Of a DNA stretch of 64,000 bases, positions 18,304 to 27,612 are shown piece after piece (the stretch's first letter is position 1; the number at the start of each line of letters is the position of its first letter). The DNA is taken from the NCBI RefSeq assembly GCF_018100805.1, contig NZ_JAGJEA010000001.1, positions 248,001 through 312,000 of the forward strand. The letters run 5' to 3'. The position numbers and the translations under genes are program-made. A model generated the notes under the pieces. It searched no databases, had not been told where the DNA came from, and saw nothing but the letters and a program-made list of their open reading frames with translations. The DNA is from Aquimarina sp. MMG016. GTDB taxonomy: Bacteria > Bacteroidota > Bacteroidia > Flavobacteriales > Flavobacteriaceae.

Positions 18304-19581
18304 ATGAAACTAAGAACTTCGATTTCTAAAGTCTTTCTATTTATTACATTATGTTCACTTAATTTAAATGCTCAAGATTTTAATCAACATGATTATAGAT
18401 GGGCAAAAGGTTGGACCAATTTTGAGCCCAACAAAACAAACTATCCGGAGGCAGAAGAAAAACTTCCCAATGTTATAGCGGATAACACCTTCTTAAGAAA
18501 CGATATCGTATATCTTTTATCTGGTGACGTTTATGTGATTGCAGGCGCTACCTTAACCATACAAGAAGGAACCGTGATTAGATGTGATCACGAGAATCCT
18601 GCTAACTTAATCGTAACTAAAGGCTCTAAATTAATTGCTGCGGGTTCTCAAGCCTATCCAATTGTATTTACCTCTAACAAGGCTCCAAAATCGAGAAACA
18701 GTGGAGATTGGGGAGGAATTACTATTGCCGGCTCGGGAAATGTAAATACCGTTTCCGGAAGTGGAATAATCAAAGGAAACTATAATCCACAATATTCAAT
18801 ATACGGAGGTACTGATACTGATGAACAAACTACTATCCTGAGATATGTAAGAATAGAATTTGCAGGTAACAAAAATAAAAGAGCAGAAGGAGCCAATGGA
18901 CTTTCTTTATATGGAGTGGGTAGTTCTTCTATCATAGATAATATAATGGTGAGTTATTCCGCACAAGACTCCTACAGCATTAATGGAGGAAAAATTGACA
19001 TCTTAAACCTTATTTCTCTAAAAGCCGAAGATGATGATTTTCAGATATCAGAAGGTTACAAAGGAGATCTAGATAACTTAATGGCGATTCGTCATCCATA
19101 CATAACAAGCCCAAAGGGTTCTTATGCATTAGAAGTAAATGGTTTCAATAAGGATATGGGATATACAAAACCTAATGCTTTAACAAATGTCACTGTTACT
19201 AATGCTACTTTGGTAAATTTATCAGACAAGAGTAATTATGCACATACGTCCTCTGCAATTTCTGCCACTAATGCAGCAATGATCTATATTAATAATTCTA
19301 AAATCTCAGGTTTTTCTGATGTTGTAAAATTTGACAAATCATACACTTCATTAGCTTTTATAGCAAAAGCTTTTACTATGGATAATAGCTTCTTTAATAT
19401 TCATAGTGAAGGAGTAAAAGTAGATTACAAACCAAGTACAGGAGTTTTAGATATTCTGAAATATAACAGATTCACTAAAGATTTTGTAGCTGTTAATGAT
19501 TTATTTAATGACCCACAAAGTAAAGTGATGCCAAAATTTCAACTAAAACAATCTTTGAATAAATATATGGTTATGCAGTAA
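18304..19581 (+). CDS. Secreted beta-helix-like protein, cassette copy 2
   Basis: 425 residues, paralogue of the protein at 15810-17081. Signal peptide about 1-23 (ends LNAQ). The mature start RWAKGWTNFEPNKTNYPEAEEKLPNVI and the strand units SGDVYVIAGATLTI, LIVTKGSKLIAAGS, PIVFTS, GDWGGITIAGSG match copy 1 block by block, as does HPYIT.P.GSYALEVNGFNK. It ends KYMVMQ. The fold is inferred to be a right-handed beta-helix; no catalytic motif is recognised and there is no sorting domain. It is preceded by a long non-coding region, so it is probably controlled separately from copy 1. The partner small-protein gene is 85 bp downstream. Confidence 0.75.
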   Translation: MKLRTSISKVFLFITLCSLNLNAQDFNQHDYRWAKGWTNFEPNKTNYPEAEEKLPNVIADNTFLRNDIVYLLSGDVYVIAGATLTIQEGTVIRCDHENPANLIVTKGSKLIAAGSQAYPIVFTSNKAPKSRNSGDWGGITIAGSGNVNTVSGSGIIKGNYNPQYSIYGGTDTDEQTTILRYVRIEFAGNKNKRAEGANGLSLYGVGSSSIIDNIMVSYSAQDSYSINGGKIDILNLISLKAEDDDFQISEGYKGDLDNLMAIRHPYITSPKGSYALEVNGFNKDMGYTKPNALTNVTVTNATLVNLSDKSNYAHTSSAISATNAAMIYINNSKISGFSDVVKFDKSYTSLAFIAKAFTMDNSFFNIHSEGVKVDYKPSTGVLDILKYNRFTKDFVAVNDLFNDPQSKVMPKFQLKQSLNKYMVMQ

Positions 19582-19666
19582 AAGTTAAACAATACTTTTT
19601 TCTAAACCCCAAAAAGAGGAAAGAACTGTTTTTCTAATCTAACGTAACAGAACAACAAATTACATT

Positions 19667-20107
19667 ATGCATAAATTATTAGTAAGCTTTATTTTCATCA
19701 TAATAGTGAACATGACCTTTGCACAAAATAATAATGAAGCTATTTTTTTTCAAAAAAAAGACCAAATAAATAGATTTCATACCATTGGTGATTTAGAAAG
19801 TATGAAAAAAGGAGATTTATTAACATTGTATTACTCTAGAGTAAAAGAGATCATGACTGTACTGCCCTTTTTATCATTGACTAATGAAGCAGGAGTTAGA
19901 TTAGGAGATGTCGGCATTAAAGAAGACTCAAATCATCTCAAAACTTTAAAAAAAACTAAGGAAGCATCTGAAGACGCTTTGAAGTCTACGAAAATAGCTA
20001 TAGAAGAACTAGTTCCTTATGCAGATACAGAAAAAATAATCTGGACCATCTTATATTATGAAGAAATCATAAAAAAGATGAGAATTGGTGTAAAGGGAAA
20101 TTTTTAA
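19667..20107 (+). CDS. Small secreted protein, cassette copy 2
   Basis: 146 residues, paralogue of the one at 17121-17558. Signal peptide ends TFAQ. Shared motifs: FHTIGDLESMKKGDL, LTNEAGVRLGDVGIKE, and the tail VPYADTEKIIWTILYYEEIIKKMRIG..GNF. The middle (residues about 90-115) is more variable and Lys/Ala-rich. Family not recognised. Co-transcribed with the beta-helix-like gene, judging by orientation and the terminator that follows. Confidence 0.72.
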   Translation: MHKLLVSFIFIIIVNMTFAQNNNEAIFFQKKDQINRFHTIGDLESMKKGDLLTLYYSRVKEIMTVLPFLSLTNEAGVRLGDVGIKEDSNHLKTLKKTKEASEDALKSTKIAIEELVPYADTEKIIWTILYYEEIIKKMRIGVKGNF

Positions 20108-20157
20108 AAAAACACGATTATAAATAATTGTGCTAGAAGTATTATTTACTTAGGGTA

Positions 20158-20188
20158 AGAAGCGGCTAATGCCGCTTCTAATTTTATA
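20158..20188 (+). terminator. Terminator after cassette copy 2
   Basis: AGAAGCGGC, TAAT loop, GCCGCTTCT, then AATTTTAT; 50 bp after the stop at 20107. Confidence 0.8.
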
Positions 20189-20238
20189 AACGAATTAAAT
20201 GCTTGTAAGTTCTTTATTATTACTCCTACTAAAACAAC

Positions 20239-20871
20239 ATGATTACATTGTATCTTATTTTAGGTCTATTGACGGCAATATTAGGAGCCTTACCACTAGG
20301 AGCCGTAAATATTGCAGTAATTAATACTACCATAAAAGAGAGCACACAAAAAGCTTTATATATAGCTGCCGCAGCAGGCATAGGAGAAGTTTTTTTAGCT
20401 TTATTCGCATTGCATTGCAGCATGGAACTTTCTGGTTTCTTTGAACAAAATCAATGGATACAGATTGTATTTATACTTCTGTTTTTATTCATCGGAATTT
20501 ACTTTTTAATGGTTAAATCTAAATTGGAAACGCCTAAAAAACGACTACAACTTAATTTGAGAAAATCTAAATTCTTAACCGGTTTTTCTTTAGCATTTTT
20601 AAACCCTCCGGTAATTATTTACTGGATCATAGCGATCTCACTTACTAACAAACATCTTTTTAAACTCAATACACAAATATCACTGTTAGCACTTATTCTT
20701 TTCTTTTTAGGCATATATTTGGGAAAAATAAGCACATTATACCTTTATAGCAGATGGGGAAACAAAATGGCACAGAAACAAGGCGGATCCAAAGCAAAAC
20801 TCTTTAAAATTATTGGCACAGCATTGATTACACTTTCCTTTTTTCAAGGGATTAAATTTTTAATAGCGTAA
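20239..20871 (+). CDS. LysE/RhtB-family exporter
   Basis: 210 residues with six hydrophobic helices. It starts MITLYLILGLLTAILGALPLGAVNIAVINTTIKES, the LysE-type N-terminus with the G-x-LPLGAVN block. Helix 4-5 carries the second family landmark GFSLAFLNPPVIIYWI. LysE relatives export amino acids or similar small amines. The cargo cannot be read from sequence, but the next gene, 101 bp downstream on the same strand, is an amino-acid decarboxylase, so export of its product or substrate is a reasonable guess. Confidence 0.87.
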   Translation: MITLYLILGLLTAILGALPLGAVNIAVINTTIKESTQKALYIAAAAGIGEVFLALFALHCSMELSGFFEQNQWIQIVFILLFLFIGIYFLMVKSKLETPKKRLQLNLRKSKFLTGFSLAFLNPPVIIYWIIAISLTNKHLFKLNTQISLLALILFFLGIYLGKISTLYLYSRWGNKMAQKQGGSKAKLFKIIGTALITLSFFQGIKFLIA

Positions 20872-20972
20872 GGCTTTTATATCATAAGAATATACTGTTT
20901 TTTTAATGGATTATCCGAGCACATTCCTGTGATTACTCCTACATTTGCTTTCTATTACAGATAAATAAAGTT

Positions 20973-22433
20973 ATGATGGATAAAAATGACTTGAATAGCA
21001 AGCTCATATTACCAAAAGAAAAAATGCAACAATATGGTTATAAGATTGTAGACCTTATTGTAAATCATTTCGAAAACCAGAATTCTAAAACGCCCGTTAA
21101 TCAAGCTTCCAGAGAAGAAATGGATGTATTGTTAACCGAAGAAATCCCTAACAACCCTACACCTGCCAACGAAGTCTTAGATTTTGTTATGGATCATGTT
21201 ATTCCTCATAGCAATATTGTATCTCATCCAAAATCATTTTCTTTTGTCCCGGGACCCAGCAATTATATAAGTGCAATGGCGGATACTATTGCCACTGGAT
21301 TCAATATATTCTCCGGTGGTTGGGCTGCATCGCCTGCTGCTGCACAATTAGAAATAGTAACTATGAACTGGTTACTAAAGATTTTTGGTTTTCCAACCAA
21401 AAAAGGTGGAGGTATATTTACCAGTGGTGGCTCTATGGCCAATCTAACAGCTCTTGTTACGGCCAGAAGAATTAAATGCAAAAGTGATTTTTCTAAAGCC
21501 ACTATTTACCTATCTGATCAAGCTCATTCATCTAATATAAAAGCCATAAAAGTAATTGGTTTAAAAAAAGAGCAGATCCGTATTATCCCTACAGATTTAG
21601 AATTCAAAGTATCGCTTAATAAATTAAAAAATGCAATTGCCAGAGATCGCCTGGAAGGGTTAAAACCATTTTGCATTATCGCCTCTGCTGGAACAACAAA
21701 TACAGGAACCGTAGATCCACTGGATGAAATTGCCGATATCTGCGAAAAAGAAAAACTATGGCTACATATAGATGGTGCATATGGAGCAGCTGCCATATTA
21801 TCGAAAAACGGTAAAAAACTGTTAAAAGGCATTCGAAGAGCAGATTCACTAACAGTAGATCCACACAAGTGGTTTTTTCAGCCTTATGAAATAGGTTGCC
21901 TTTTAGTAAAAAACCATAATTGGTTAAGCAGCACTTTTAGCGAAAAACCAGAATACCTAAGAGATATTGAAGGTAATGAATCAGAAATCAATTTTTATGA
22001 TCACGGCATCCAACTAACACGCCGTTTTCGTGCGTTAAAGTTTTATATGTCTTTAAAAACATTTGGTTTAGAATCTTTTAAAAAAGCCATACAATACAAT
22101 ATTGAACTCTGTGAACAAACTGAAGCTATTCTTCGAAAAAGTGCACAATGGGAGGTTACCTCTCCCGCAACACTGGCTATAATAAATTTTAGATACCATC
22201 CTATTAATCATAAGCTATCAGAAAAACAATTAGACCAAATTAATCAGAGTATTTCTAAAAAAATAGTTGATTCAGGAGAAGCTTTATTAGTGACCACAGT
22301 ATTACAGGGTCAGGTTGTACTTAGAATGTGTTTAATCAATCCTAGAACTACCATTGAAGACATTAATGACACCCTAAAAAAATGTGAAGATTATGGAAGA
22401 AAAGAGATTCAGGAACTAGAAATTCTAAACTAA
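20973..22433 (+). CDS. PLP-dependent group II amino-acid decarboxylase
   Basis: 486 residues, the usual length of the aromatic-L-amino-acid/diaminobutyrate/glutamate decarboxylase group. Seen: the P.SF.FVPGPSNYISAMAD segment, TSGGSMANLTAL (cofactor phosphate site), HIDGAYGAA (Asp that contacts the pyridine nitrogen), and VDPHKWFFQPYEIGCLLV with the Schiff-base Lys near residue 299. The substrate is unresolved: the sequence looks closer to aromatic or diamino-acid members than to GadB. It releases CO2 and an amine in the cytosol. The upstream neighbour is a LysE exporter. The last 4 bp overlap the stop end of the convergent DUF2797 gene. Confidence 0.9.
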   Translation: MMDKNDLNSKLILPKEKMQQYGYKIVDLIVNHFENQNSKTPVNQASREEMDVLLTEEIPNNPTPANEVLDFVMDHVIPHSNIVSHPKSFSFVPGPSNYISAMADTIATGFNIFSGGWAASPAAAQLEIVTMNWLLKIFGFPTKKGGGIFTSGGSMANLTALVTARRIKCKSDFSKATIYLSDQAHSSNIKAIKVIGLKKEQIRIIPTDLEFKVSLNKLKNAIARDRLEGLKPFCIIASAGTTNTGTVDPLDEIADICEKEKLWLHIDGAYGAAAILSKNGKKLLKGIRRADSLTVDPHKWFFQPYEIGCLLVKNHNWLSSTFSEKPEYLRDIEGNESEINFYDHGIQLTRRFRALKFYMSLKTFGLESFKKAIQYNIELCEQTEAILRKSAQWEVTSPATLAIINFRYHPINHKLSEKQLDQINQSISKKIVDSGEALLVTTVLQGQVVLRMCLINPRTTIEDINDTLKKCEDYGRKEIQELEILN

Positions 22434-23224
22434 GAAACTGTTAATTTCACCACATACCCTTCATTATTTCGAACATTAAAAACAGTGTTATCTTCGAATA
22501 TCAGGTATTGTCCTTTTATTCCTTTTAGCACTCCCGAATATTCAGGTGTTTTCTCTAAGTTAAGGCTTTTGAGCTTTTCAGGATATCTCAGTACCGGAAA
22601 ATGAAGTTCAGTCTCTTTATTATTCGCTATATAATACTCCTGTACCTCTGCAGGAATAAACTCTTTTAACCTATCTCTACAAGTTAACAAATCCTCATCG
22701 ATAACTTGATTTGTAAGCATTTTACGCCAATTAGTTTTGTCAGCAATATGATCCTTTAACGCAACTTCAGTAATACCTGCAAGATATCGATTAGGCACTT
22801 CTACAATTTCTATAGCCTCATGAGCTCCTTGATCAATCCATCTGGTGGGCACTTGAGACTTTCGAGTCACTCCAACTTTAATATTACTGGAATTAGCCAA
22901 ATATACTATATGAGGTTGCAGCTGTACTTTTTTTTCAAACTCAAGATCTCTATCTTCAACATTTAAGTGAGCAGTACTTAATTCCGGACGCATTACCCAA
23001 TCTCCTACTTCCGGACGGTTATAAAAGTCGTCATAACAATACCCTTGTCGATAGATTTTCTTATTTTCACCGCATGCTAAACATTGATATCCAACAAATG
23101 AAATATTCAGCGTTTTATCTAATAATTGATTGACCTGGATAAAATCTGATTCAAATACTAAATAATACTGAATTGGCTCACCGATTTCGGTTTGCATTTT
23201 AGTAAGTACACCTTGGTATTGCAT
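22430..23224 (-). CDS. DUF2797 protein
   Basis: 264 residues. N-terminal half: a small zinc-binding-like cluster CLACG (Cys48, Cys51) and Cys63 in GYCYDDF. Central part: HIVYLANSSNIKVGVTR...PTRWIDQGA, which looks like a GIY-YIG-like core with HIVYLA and IKVGVTR as the two strands. No function is established for the family. The gene is divergent from the GH3 gene and convergent with the decarboxylase (4-bp overlap). No signal peptide, so cytosolic. Family call confident; a nucleic-acid or RNA role is inference from the fold resemblance. Confidence 0.85.
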   Translation of the reverse strand: MQYQGVLTKMQTEIGEPIQYYLVFESDFIQVNQLLDKTLNISFVGYQCLACGENKKIYRQGYCYDDFYNRPEVGDWVMRPELSTAHLNVEDRDLEFEKKVQLQPHIVYLANSSNIKVGVTRKSQVPTRWIDQGAHEAIEIVEVPNRYLAGITEVALKDHIADKTNWRKMLTNQVIDEDLLTCRDRLKEFIPAEVQEYYIANNKETELHFPVLRYPEKLKSLNLEKTPEYSGVLKGIKGQYLIFEDNTVFNVRNNEGYVVKLTVS

Positions 23225-23351
23225 ATAAAGTTTTGTTATATCTTAAGCTTGTAAAAAAGCAGATGTAATAATTTTTACTATTTTAGTTTCCAGCGAAGCA
23301 GCTGAATAAACACAAAATCATTATTAATTTCAGTCAAAGATACATTAAAAA

Positions 23352-24887
23352 ATGCCAATCCCTTTAGTTAATTCTATTGCCAGCTGGTTCTTAAAAAAAC
23401 GGTTTCATCAGATGGAACTTTTTCTTAAGTATCCAAATGAAGTACAGCTTGAATTATTACATTTTTTATTAGATACAGCAAAAAATACTGAGCTAGGAAA
23501 GCAATATGATTTTTCTTCAATTCATAATTATGAGACCTTCGCAGAACGTGTACCTATAAGATCTTATGAAGACTATGAATCTATGATCGAAAGAAGTCGG
23601 CATGGAGAAAACAATATATTCTGGCCCACCAATATTAAATGGTTTGCCAAATCCAGTGGTACTACTAGCGCCAAAAGCAAGTTCATACCTGTAAGTCAAG
23701 AATCACTTGAAGATTGTCATTTTGCTGCTGGAAAAGATTTACTATGCATGTACCTCAACAACAATGAAAACTCTAAGCTCTTTACTGGCAAAAGTCTTCG
23801 TTTAGGAGGAAGTAAAGAACTATACAAAGAAAATGGAACATATTTTGGTGACTTATCGGCCATTATCATCGACAATATGCCATTTTGGGCAGACTTTAGC
23901 TCAACCCCAAGTAGCGAGGTATCTTTAATGAGTGATTGGGAAATTAAGATGAAAGCCATTGTTATTGAGACAGTTCTAGAGAATGTAACCAGTTTAGCTG
24001 GAGTTCCTTCCTGGATGCTGGTATTGTTAAACCAGGTATTAGAAACCACAGGAAAAGAACAACTCTTTGAGATATGGAACAATCTCGAAGTATATTTTCA
24101 TGGTGGAGTAAGTTTCGATCCTTATAGAGATCAATACAAAAAAATTCTCCCAAGACACTCGTTTAAATATTATGAAATATATAATGCTTCAGAAGGCTTT
24201 TTTGCTATACAGGATCGCAATGATTCCTCAGAACTTCTTTTAATGCTGGATTATGGTATTTTTTATGAATTCATTCCGATGGACACTTACGGTTCAGAAG
24301 AAGAAAAGGTAATTCCGCTAAGTGATGTAGAAGTAGGAAAAAACTACGCCGTTATTATTACTACTAACGCAGGGTTATGGAGATATAAAATAGGGGATAC
24401 TGTTCGCTTTACTTCTATCAACCCATATAGAATAAAAGTATCAGGTAGAACCAAGCATCATATCAATGTATTTGGAGAAGAGTTAATCATAGAAAATGCC
24501 GAAGAAGCTCTAAAGAGGACTTCAAAAGAAACTAATTGTGAAATTGTTGAATACACGGCGGCTCCGATTTTTATGAATGGAAAAGAAAAAGGAGCTCATG
24601 AATGGATGATTGAGTTCAAAAAGCGTCCGGATTGTATTACTCAATTTACTCATATCCTAGACCAACATTTACAAAATGTGAATAGCGACTATGAAGCAAA
24701 AAGATATAATAACACGACACTAAACATGCTTACAGTTCGTGAAGCCAGACAAAACTTATTTTATGATTGGCTAAAACAGAAAGACAAGCTAGGGGGGCAA
24801 CATAAAATACCACGTTTATCAAATACCCGGGTTTATGTAGAAGAGTTGTTAGAACTAAACAAAAAGGTTGATTCTTTTTATTCTTAA
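23352..24887 (+). CDS. GH3-family acyl-adenylating enzyme
   Basis: 511 residues. Matches the GH3 auxin-responsive family: the adenylation P-loop-like motif FAKSSGTTSAKSKFIPVS near residue 103, then the block YNASEGFFAIQDR (around 280), LWRYKIGDTVRF and the C-terminal domain start. In plants GH3 enzymes adenylate a carboxylic acid and join it to an amino acid; bacterial members are widespread in Bacteroidota but their substrates are not established. Soluble, no signal peptide. It stands alone, divergent from DUF2797. Nothing truncated or fused. Family confident, reaction partner unknown. Confidence 0.9.
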   Translation: MPIPLVNSIASWFLKKRFHQMELFLKYPNEVQLELLHFLLDTAKNTELGKQYDFSSIHNYETFAERVPIRSYEDYESMIERSRHGENNIFWPTNIKWFAKSSGTTSAKSKFIPVSQESLEDCHFAAGKDLLCMYLNNNENSKLFTGKSLRLGGSKELYKENGTYFGDLSAIIIDNMPFWADFSSTPSSEVSLMSDWEIKMKAIVIETVLENVTSLAGVPSWMLVLLNQVLETTGKEQLFEIWNNLEVYFHGGVSFDPYRDQYKKILPRHSFKYYEIYNASEGFFAIQDRNDSSELLLMLDYGIFYEFIPMDTYGSEEEKVIPLSDVEVGKNYAVIITTNAGLWRYKIGDTVRFTSINPYRIKVSGRTKHHINVFGEELIIENAEEALKRTSKETNCEIVEYTAAPIFMNGKEKGAHEWMIEFKKRPDCITQFTHILDQHLQNVNSDYEAKRYNNTTLNMLTVREARQNLFYDWLKQKDKLGGQHKIPRLSNTRVYVEELLELNKKVDSFYS

Positions 24888-24961
24888 GACAACTATTTGC
24901 AATACAACACTATGAATTAGAAGTTTTTTCCCCTAATTTGATTCAGAAAACAATTTTATTT

Positions 24962-24989
24962 TACGGTTTTACCATAAAAAATATACGTA
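24962..24989. promoter_or_regulatory. Shared inverted motif upstream of a small secreted-protein gene
   Basis: TACGGTTTTACCATAAAAA followed by ATATACGTA. Nearly the same string occurs at 51885-51905, upstream of another secreted-protein gene. It lies about 150 bp before the start at 25135. Confidence 0.4.
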
Positions 24990-25089
24990 AGAATTTCTGT
25001 ATTTGGTTAAAATTTGAGTATTTCATCGGTCAAAAAAAACGCTTGATCTAAAAATTAAAAAATCTCTTTCTAGCAATTCATTTTCATAT

Positions 25090-25097
25090 TAAATTTG
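25090..25097 (+). promoter_or_regulatory. -7 element before the small secreted-protein gene
   Basis: TAAATTTG, 37 bp before the ATG at 25135, matching TAnnTTTG. Confidence 0.45.
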
Positions 25098-25134
25098 GAA
25101 TCAGATAGTTATAATCTTATCAATGTCCCAAAGT

Positions 25135-25452
25135 ATGAAAAACCTAATGTTCACATTTGTTTTATTATTATCAATTGTAGGCTTAACCGCACAAGAGAAA
25201 ACTATTGTTGATTCTGGCAACACAGCAAATAAGGTTATCACTAAAGATGATTCTACTATTTTAGACAAAAAGACAGTATCTATTGATAAGGTATGTTATA
25301 GTGAAGGGTCGAAAGTAGCATTTTACGAAGCTTTGATTTGTCAAAATGGTTTTGACATTCAGTTAAAAGAGAGTGATGCTTTGGTCATTAAAAGTACAGA
25401 AGAGATTATAGCTAAAACTAAAGATCAAATATTGTATACAGAAGAAGATTAG
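25135..25452 (+). CDS. Small secreted protein, unknown
   Basis: 105 residues from the ATG at 25135. An ATG 12 bp upstream adds only MSQS and is possible. A signal peptide (KNLMFTFVLLLSIVGLTAQ) is followed by an acidic, Thr/Asp-rich linker and a short domain with two cysteines (VCYSEGS and ALICQNG) that could form a disulphide. No family recognised. It has its own TAnnTTTG-like promoter and a strong terminator, so it is a single-gene unit. The shared TACGGTTTTACC motif upstream hints at co-regulation with the tandem secreted pair near 52-53.7 kb. Confidence 0.65.
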   Translation: MKNLMFTFVLLLSIVGLTAQEKTIVDSGNTANKVITKDDSTILDKKTVSIDKVCYSEGSKVAFYEALICQNGFDIQLKESDALVIKSTEEIIAKTKDQILYTEED

Positions 25453-25485
25453 ATTAAAATCGATATCCAACTATCCAACCGAAAA

Positions 25486-25525
25486 AAAACACCTTTGTAT
25501 CGCTGATACAAAGGTGTTTTTTTTA
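25486..25525. terminator. Bidirectional terminator, small secreted protein / clpX
   Basis: AAAACACCTTTGTATC, GCT loop, GATACAAAGGTGTTTT followed by T-run; A-run on the left. It serves both convergent genes. Confidence 0.92.
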
Positions 25526-25550
25526 TTATTATTTTGAAATGAAATACCGA

Positions 25551-26789
25551 TTAAGAAACAGCCTTAAGCTTATTTATTGTTGCTTTATTCAATTTCTTTT
25601 CTGCATAATCTTTAGTAACTCTTAGATCCGTTTCTTCGCTTTCAGGCAACTCATACATAGCGTCAGTTAAAATAGCTTCGCAAAGAGATCTAAGACCTCT
25701 CGCTCCCAACTTATATTCTACTGCCTTTTGCACAATATAATCTAAAGCACCATCTGTGATCGAGAATTTTATACTATCCATCTCAAATAGCTTTTTATAT
25801 TGCTTGATAATTGCGTTCTTAGGTTCTGTCAAAATAGCTCTAAGCGTATTATCATCTAAAGGATTCATAAAAGATAGTACAGGAAGACGTCCTATAATCT
25901 CAGGTATCAATCCAAAATCCTTTAAGTCCTTAGGAATAATATACTGCAACAAGTTATCTTTCTCTATAGCATCTTCACTCTTAGAAGCACTATATCCAAT
26001 TGCCTTCATATTTAATCGTTTTTGGATTGACTTCTCAATCCCATCAAAAGCACCTCCGGCAATGAATAAAATATTTTCTGTATTTACCTCAATAAATTTT
26101 TGATCTGGGTGTTTTCTACCACCTTTTGGCGGGACATTTACCACTGTACCTTCTAATAATTTAAGTAAAGCCTGCTGAACACCTTCTCCAGAAACATCTC
26201 TGGTAATACTAGGGTTATCACTTTTACGAGCAATCTTATCAATTTCATCAATAAACACAATTCCTCTTTGCGCTTTTTCTAGATTATAATCTGCTGCCTG
26301 AAGTAATCGGGTAAGAATGCTCTCCACATCTTCACCTACATAACCAGCTTCAGTAAGTACCGTGGCATCAACAATAGCGAGGGGTACATTAAGCATCTTT
26401 GCAATAGTTTTTGCTATTAATGTTTTACCTGTACCGGTTTGCCCAACCATAATGATATTACTCTTCTGAATCTCGATATCATCCTCAGTTACAGGTTGCA
26501 ACAACCTTTTATAGTGATTATACACAGCTACAGACATCACTTTTTTAGTGAACTCTTGCCCTATAACATATTCATCTAAAAACTTCTTAATAGCCATTGG
26601 CTTTCTCAACATTAGCTCACTGCTAAGTTCACCCGCATCTTCTTCTCTAGCCTCTTCAACCACAATACCATGTGCCTGAACTATACAACGATCGCATATG
26701 TGCGCATCTAGTCCTGCAATTAATAAATTTGTTTCTGGCTTCTTCCTCCCGCAAAACGAGCATTCTAAATCTTCCTTGGCCATAGTCAT
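25551..26789 (-). CDS. clpX: ATP-dependent Clp protease ATP-binding subunit ClpX
   Basis: 412 residues. N-terminal zinc finger with Cys10, Cys13, Cys32, Cys35 (CSFCGRKK...CDRC), AAA+ domain with Walker A GQTGTGKT near 117 and Walker [10 protein letters not shown], sensor and arginine-finger regions, and the GYVGEDVE pore loop. It unfolds tagged substrates and feeds them to ClpP. It follows clpP by 45 bp in the conserved tig-clpP-clpX order. The start may be the third codon (MAKEDL), which fits other ClpX starts better. No oddities. Confidence 0.97.
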   Translation of the reverse strand: MTMAKEDLECSFCGRKKPETNLLIAGLDAHICDRCIVQAHGIVVEEAREEDAGELSSELMLRKPMAIKKFLDEYVIGQEFTKKVMSVAVYNHYKRLLQPVTEDDIEIQKSNIIMVGQTGTGKTLIAKTIAKMLNVPLAIVDATVLTEAGYVGEDVESILTRLLQAADYNLEKAQRGIVFIDEIDKIARKSDNPSITRDVSGEGVQQALLKLLEGTVVNVPPKGGRKHPDQKFIEVNTENILFIAGGAFDGIEKSIQKRLNMKAIGYSASKSEDAIEKDNLLQYIIPKDLKDFGLIPEIIGRLPVLSFMNPLDDNTLRAILTEPKNAIIKQYKKLFEMDSIKFSITDGALDYIVQKAVEYKLGARGLRSLCEAILTDAMYELPESEETDLRVTKDYAEKKLNKATINKLKAVS

Positions 26790-26834
26790 TTTAATTTAAA
26801 TTATTTACAATAAGAATTTGCAAACAATCCTTAG

Positions 26835-27509
26835 TTATTCTCTAGTCAAAATTTCATCAATCATTCCATACTCAAGAGCCTTATCAGCTTTCATCCAATA
26901 ATCCCTATCACTATCTTCATATACTTTGTCGTAGGTTTGTCCAGAATGTTTCGCGATGATGTTATATAACTCTTCTTTTAGTGTTAAAATTTCCCTAGCG
27001 GTAATCTCTATATCACTAGCTTGTCCCTGAGCGCCTCCAAGAGGTTGATGAATCATTACTCTACTATGAGGTAGTCCAGAACGTTTACCCTTCTCCCCGG
27101 CACACAACAACACAGCTCCCATTGACGCCGCCATACCAGTACAAATTGTAGCAACATCAGGCTTTATAAATTGCATGGTGTCATAAATACCTAAACCTGC
27201 ATAAACACTACCTCCCGGAGAATTAATATAAATCTGAATATCTTTTGTAGAATCTACACTATCTAAGAATAGCAATTGTGCCTGAACTATATTAGCCACC
27301 TGATCATTGATACCCGTACCCAAAAATATGATTCGATCCATCATCAAACGTGAGAATACATCAAAAATAGCAATATTCATCTGGCGTTCTTCGATAATAT
27401 TTGGGGTCATATTGGTTGGATACATACTACTAATGATTTCATTGTAGTAGTTACTATTAATCCCGTGATGCTGAGTAGCATATTTTTCGAATTCTTTACC
27501 GTAATCCAT
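26835..27509 (-). CDS. clpP: ATP-dependent Clp protease proteolytic subunit ClpP
   Basis: 224 residues. Catalytic Ser129 in [11 protein letters not shown], His154 in HSRVMIHQP, and an Asp in the C-terminal third (DRDYWM). The oxyanion-region INSPGGSV is present. It forms the 14-subunit protease chamber served by ClpX. The N-terminus (about 40 residues before MNIAIFD) is longer than in E. coli and may be processed. Between tig and clpX. Confidence 0.97.
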   Translation of the reverse strand: MDYGKEFEKYATQHHGINSNYYNEIISSMYPTNMTPNIIEERQMNIAIFDVFSRLMMDRIIFLGTGINDQVANIVQAQLLFLDSVDSTKDIQIYINSPGGSVYAGLGIYDTMQFIKPDVATICTGMAASMGAVLLCAGEKGKRSGLPHSRVMIHQPLGGAQGQASDIEITAREILTLKEELYNIIAKHSGQTYDKVYEDSDRDYWMKADKALEYGMIDEILTRE

Positions 27510-27540
27510 ATGTTTCTTTTCCTGAATTTATTTTTATAAA

Positions 27541-27573
27541 AAAGGCGCTAACCAAAAGATGGTTTAACGCCCT
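27541..27573 (-). terminator. Terminator between tig and clpP
   Basis: On the minus strand GGGCGTTAAACCA, CTTT loop, TGGTTAGCGCC, then TTTTTT. It separates tig from clpPX, so the two may be transcribed partly independently. Confidence 0.8.
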
Positions 27574-27612
27574 AAATATAAGTATAAAATTCGGTATAAA
27601 TTATAAGTATAA

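Noticed and set aside
24888-25122. Extra small gene in the spacer
   Set aside because: No frame with a plausible start and composition.
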